Below, in pieces: positions 63,897-64,000 of a stretch of DNA of 64,000 bases. Within the stretch, counting starts at the first letter, position 1, and every line of letters starts with the position of its first letter. The stretch covers positions 124,001 through 188,000 of the forward strand of contig NZ_CAADFC020000009.1 of NCBI RefSeq assembly GCF_900696085.1. The letters are read 5' to 3'. The notes under the pieces were generated by a model. It had not been told where the DNA came from, made no database searches, and was given only the letters and a program-made list of their open reading frames with translations. Source of the stretch: Bradyrhizobium ivorense. Its GTDB lineage: Bacteria; Pseudomonadota; Alphaproteobacteria; Rhizobiales; Xanthobacteraceae. Position numbers and translations under genes: made by a program.

Positions 63897-64000
63897 ATGA
63901 GTCAGTATGTCCTGCGTCGCCTGATGATCGCGATCCCGAGCCTGCTCGGGATCTCGCTCGTGCTGTTCATCGTGCTGGCGCTGGCGCCGGGCGATCCGTT
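63897..64000 (+). CDS. Peptide-type ABC transporter permease (partial, runs off the window)
   Basis: The first 34 residues, MSQYVLRRLMIAIPSLLGIS then LVLFIVLALAPGDP, are the standard start of DppB-type permeases: a basic N-terminus, the first TM helix and the APGDP motif. The gene is cut by the end of the window. It follows the binding-protein gene as in dipeptide/oligopeptide transporters. Confidence 0.88.
   Translation, partial: MSQYVLRRLMIAIPSLLGISLVLFIVLALAPGDP

Overview
The window reads as a Bradyrhizobium-type genome at the edge of a symbiosis island, followed by a second mobile island and then core or catabolic chromosome. This rests on a rhizobial gibberellin operon, two tts-box-like type III promoters, a NopD/BEL2-5-like effector, a phasin gene, REP-like palindromes of a bradyrhizobial style, and many decayed insertion sequences. 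No species call is made.

Region 1 (1-7956) is a gibberellin biosynthesis operon on the plus strand: a decayed cyp112 3' end, then CYP114, a ferredoxin, an SDR, CYP117, an apparently intact GGPP synthase, ent-copalyl diphosphate synthase and ent-kaurene synthase. Most neighbours overlap or nearly abut. The CYP112 remnant lacks the heme-Cys loop and has a frameshift, so unless another cyp112 exists the pathway should stop at GA12 instead of GA9.

Region 2 (7957-18800) is IS-riddled symbiotic DNA. It holds a 1539-residue effector with seven degenerate N-terminal repeats, six exact 36-residue DLN-containing repeats and a C-terminal Ulp1-type cysteine protease with a visible His-Asp-Cys triad. It also holds a minus-strand aspartate/aromatic aminotransferase, a short second effector-like ORF with its own tts box, remnants of IS256, IS66, IS630 and other transposases, and a 170 bp fragment that is a CYP114-ferredoxin deletion fusion.

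Region 3 (18826-34178) starts with a phasin gene and a P4-type integrase whose C-terminus is lost, then carries a mobile island of nucleotide- and methyltransferase-related genes. These are a DUF5131 three-Cys protein with its TcmP partner; a DEDDy exonuclease-DUF429-P-loop kinase fusion overlapping a PurA-family protein whose catalytic Asp13 is Ser (the PurZ signature); two membrane-anchored dCTP-deaminase-like proteins that both lack the catalytic Glu; RlmJ and a second RlmJ-like protein; small unknowns; and an HNH/zinc-finger protein. A complete IS5-family element closes the island. The exonuclease-kinase/PurZ-like pair with the paired deaminase-like proteins is my best candidate for an undescribed system, perhaps a nucleotide-based defence or a modified-purine pathway. 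That function is inference.

Region 4 (34179-64000) is high-GC chromosome. A branched-chain-type ABC transporter with an embedded AraC regulator leads into a LivF ATPase fused to a Tm-1/UPF0261 domain, a TIM-barrel partner, a 964-residue flotillin-like coiled-coil protein, two CoxG-like SRPBCC proteins, a molybdenum hydroxylase whose large subunit is split into two ORFs, MoxR/CoxE maturation-type proteins, and a run of hydrolases (amidohydrolase, lactonase-like MBL, SMP-30/isochorismatase fusion, azoreductase, HD protein, enolase-superfamily enzyme, M20 peptidase). A peptide-type ABC transporter begins at the right edge. Together these look like uptake and oxidative or hydrolytic degradation of an unidentified small molecule. 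REP-like palindromes sit between several of these genes.
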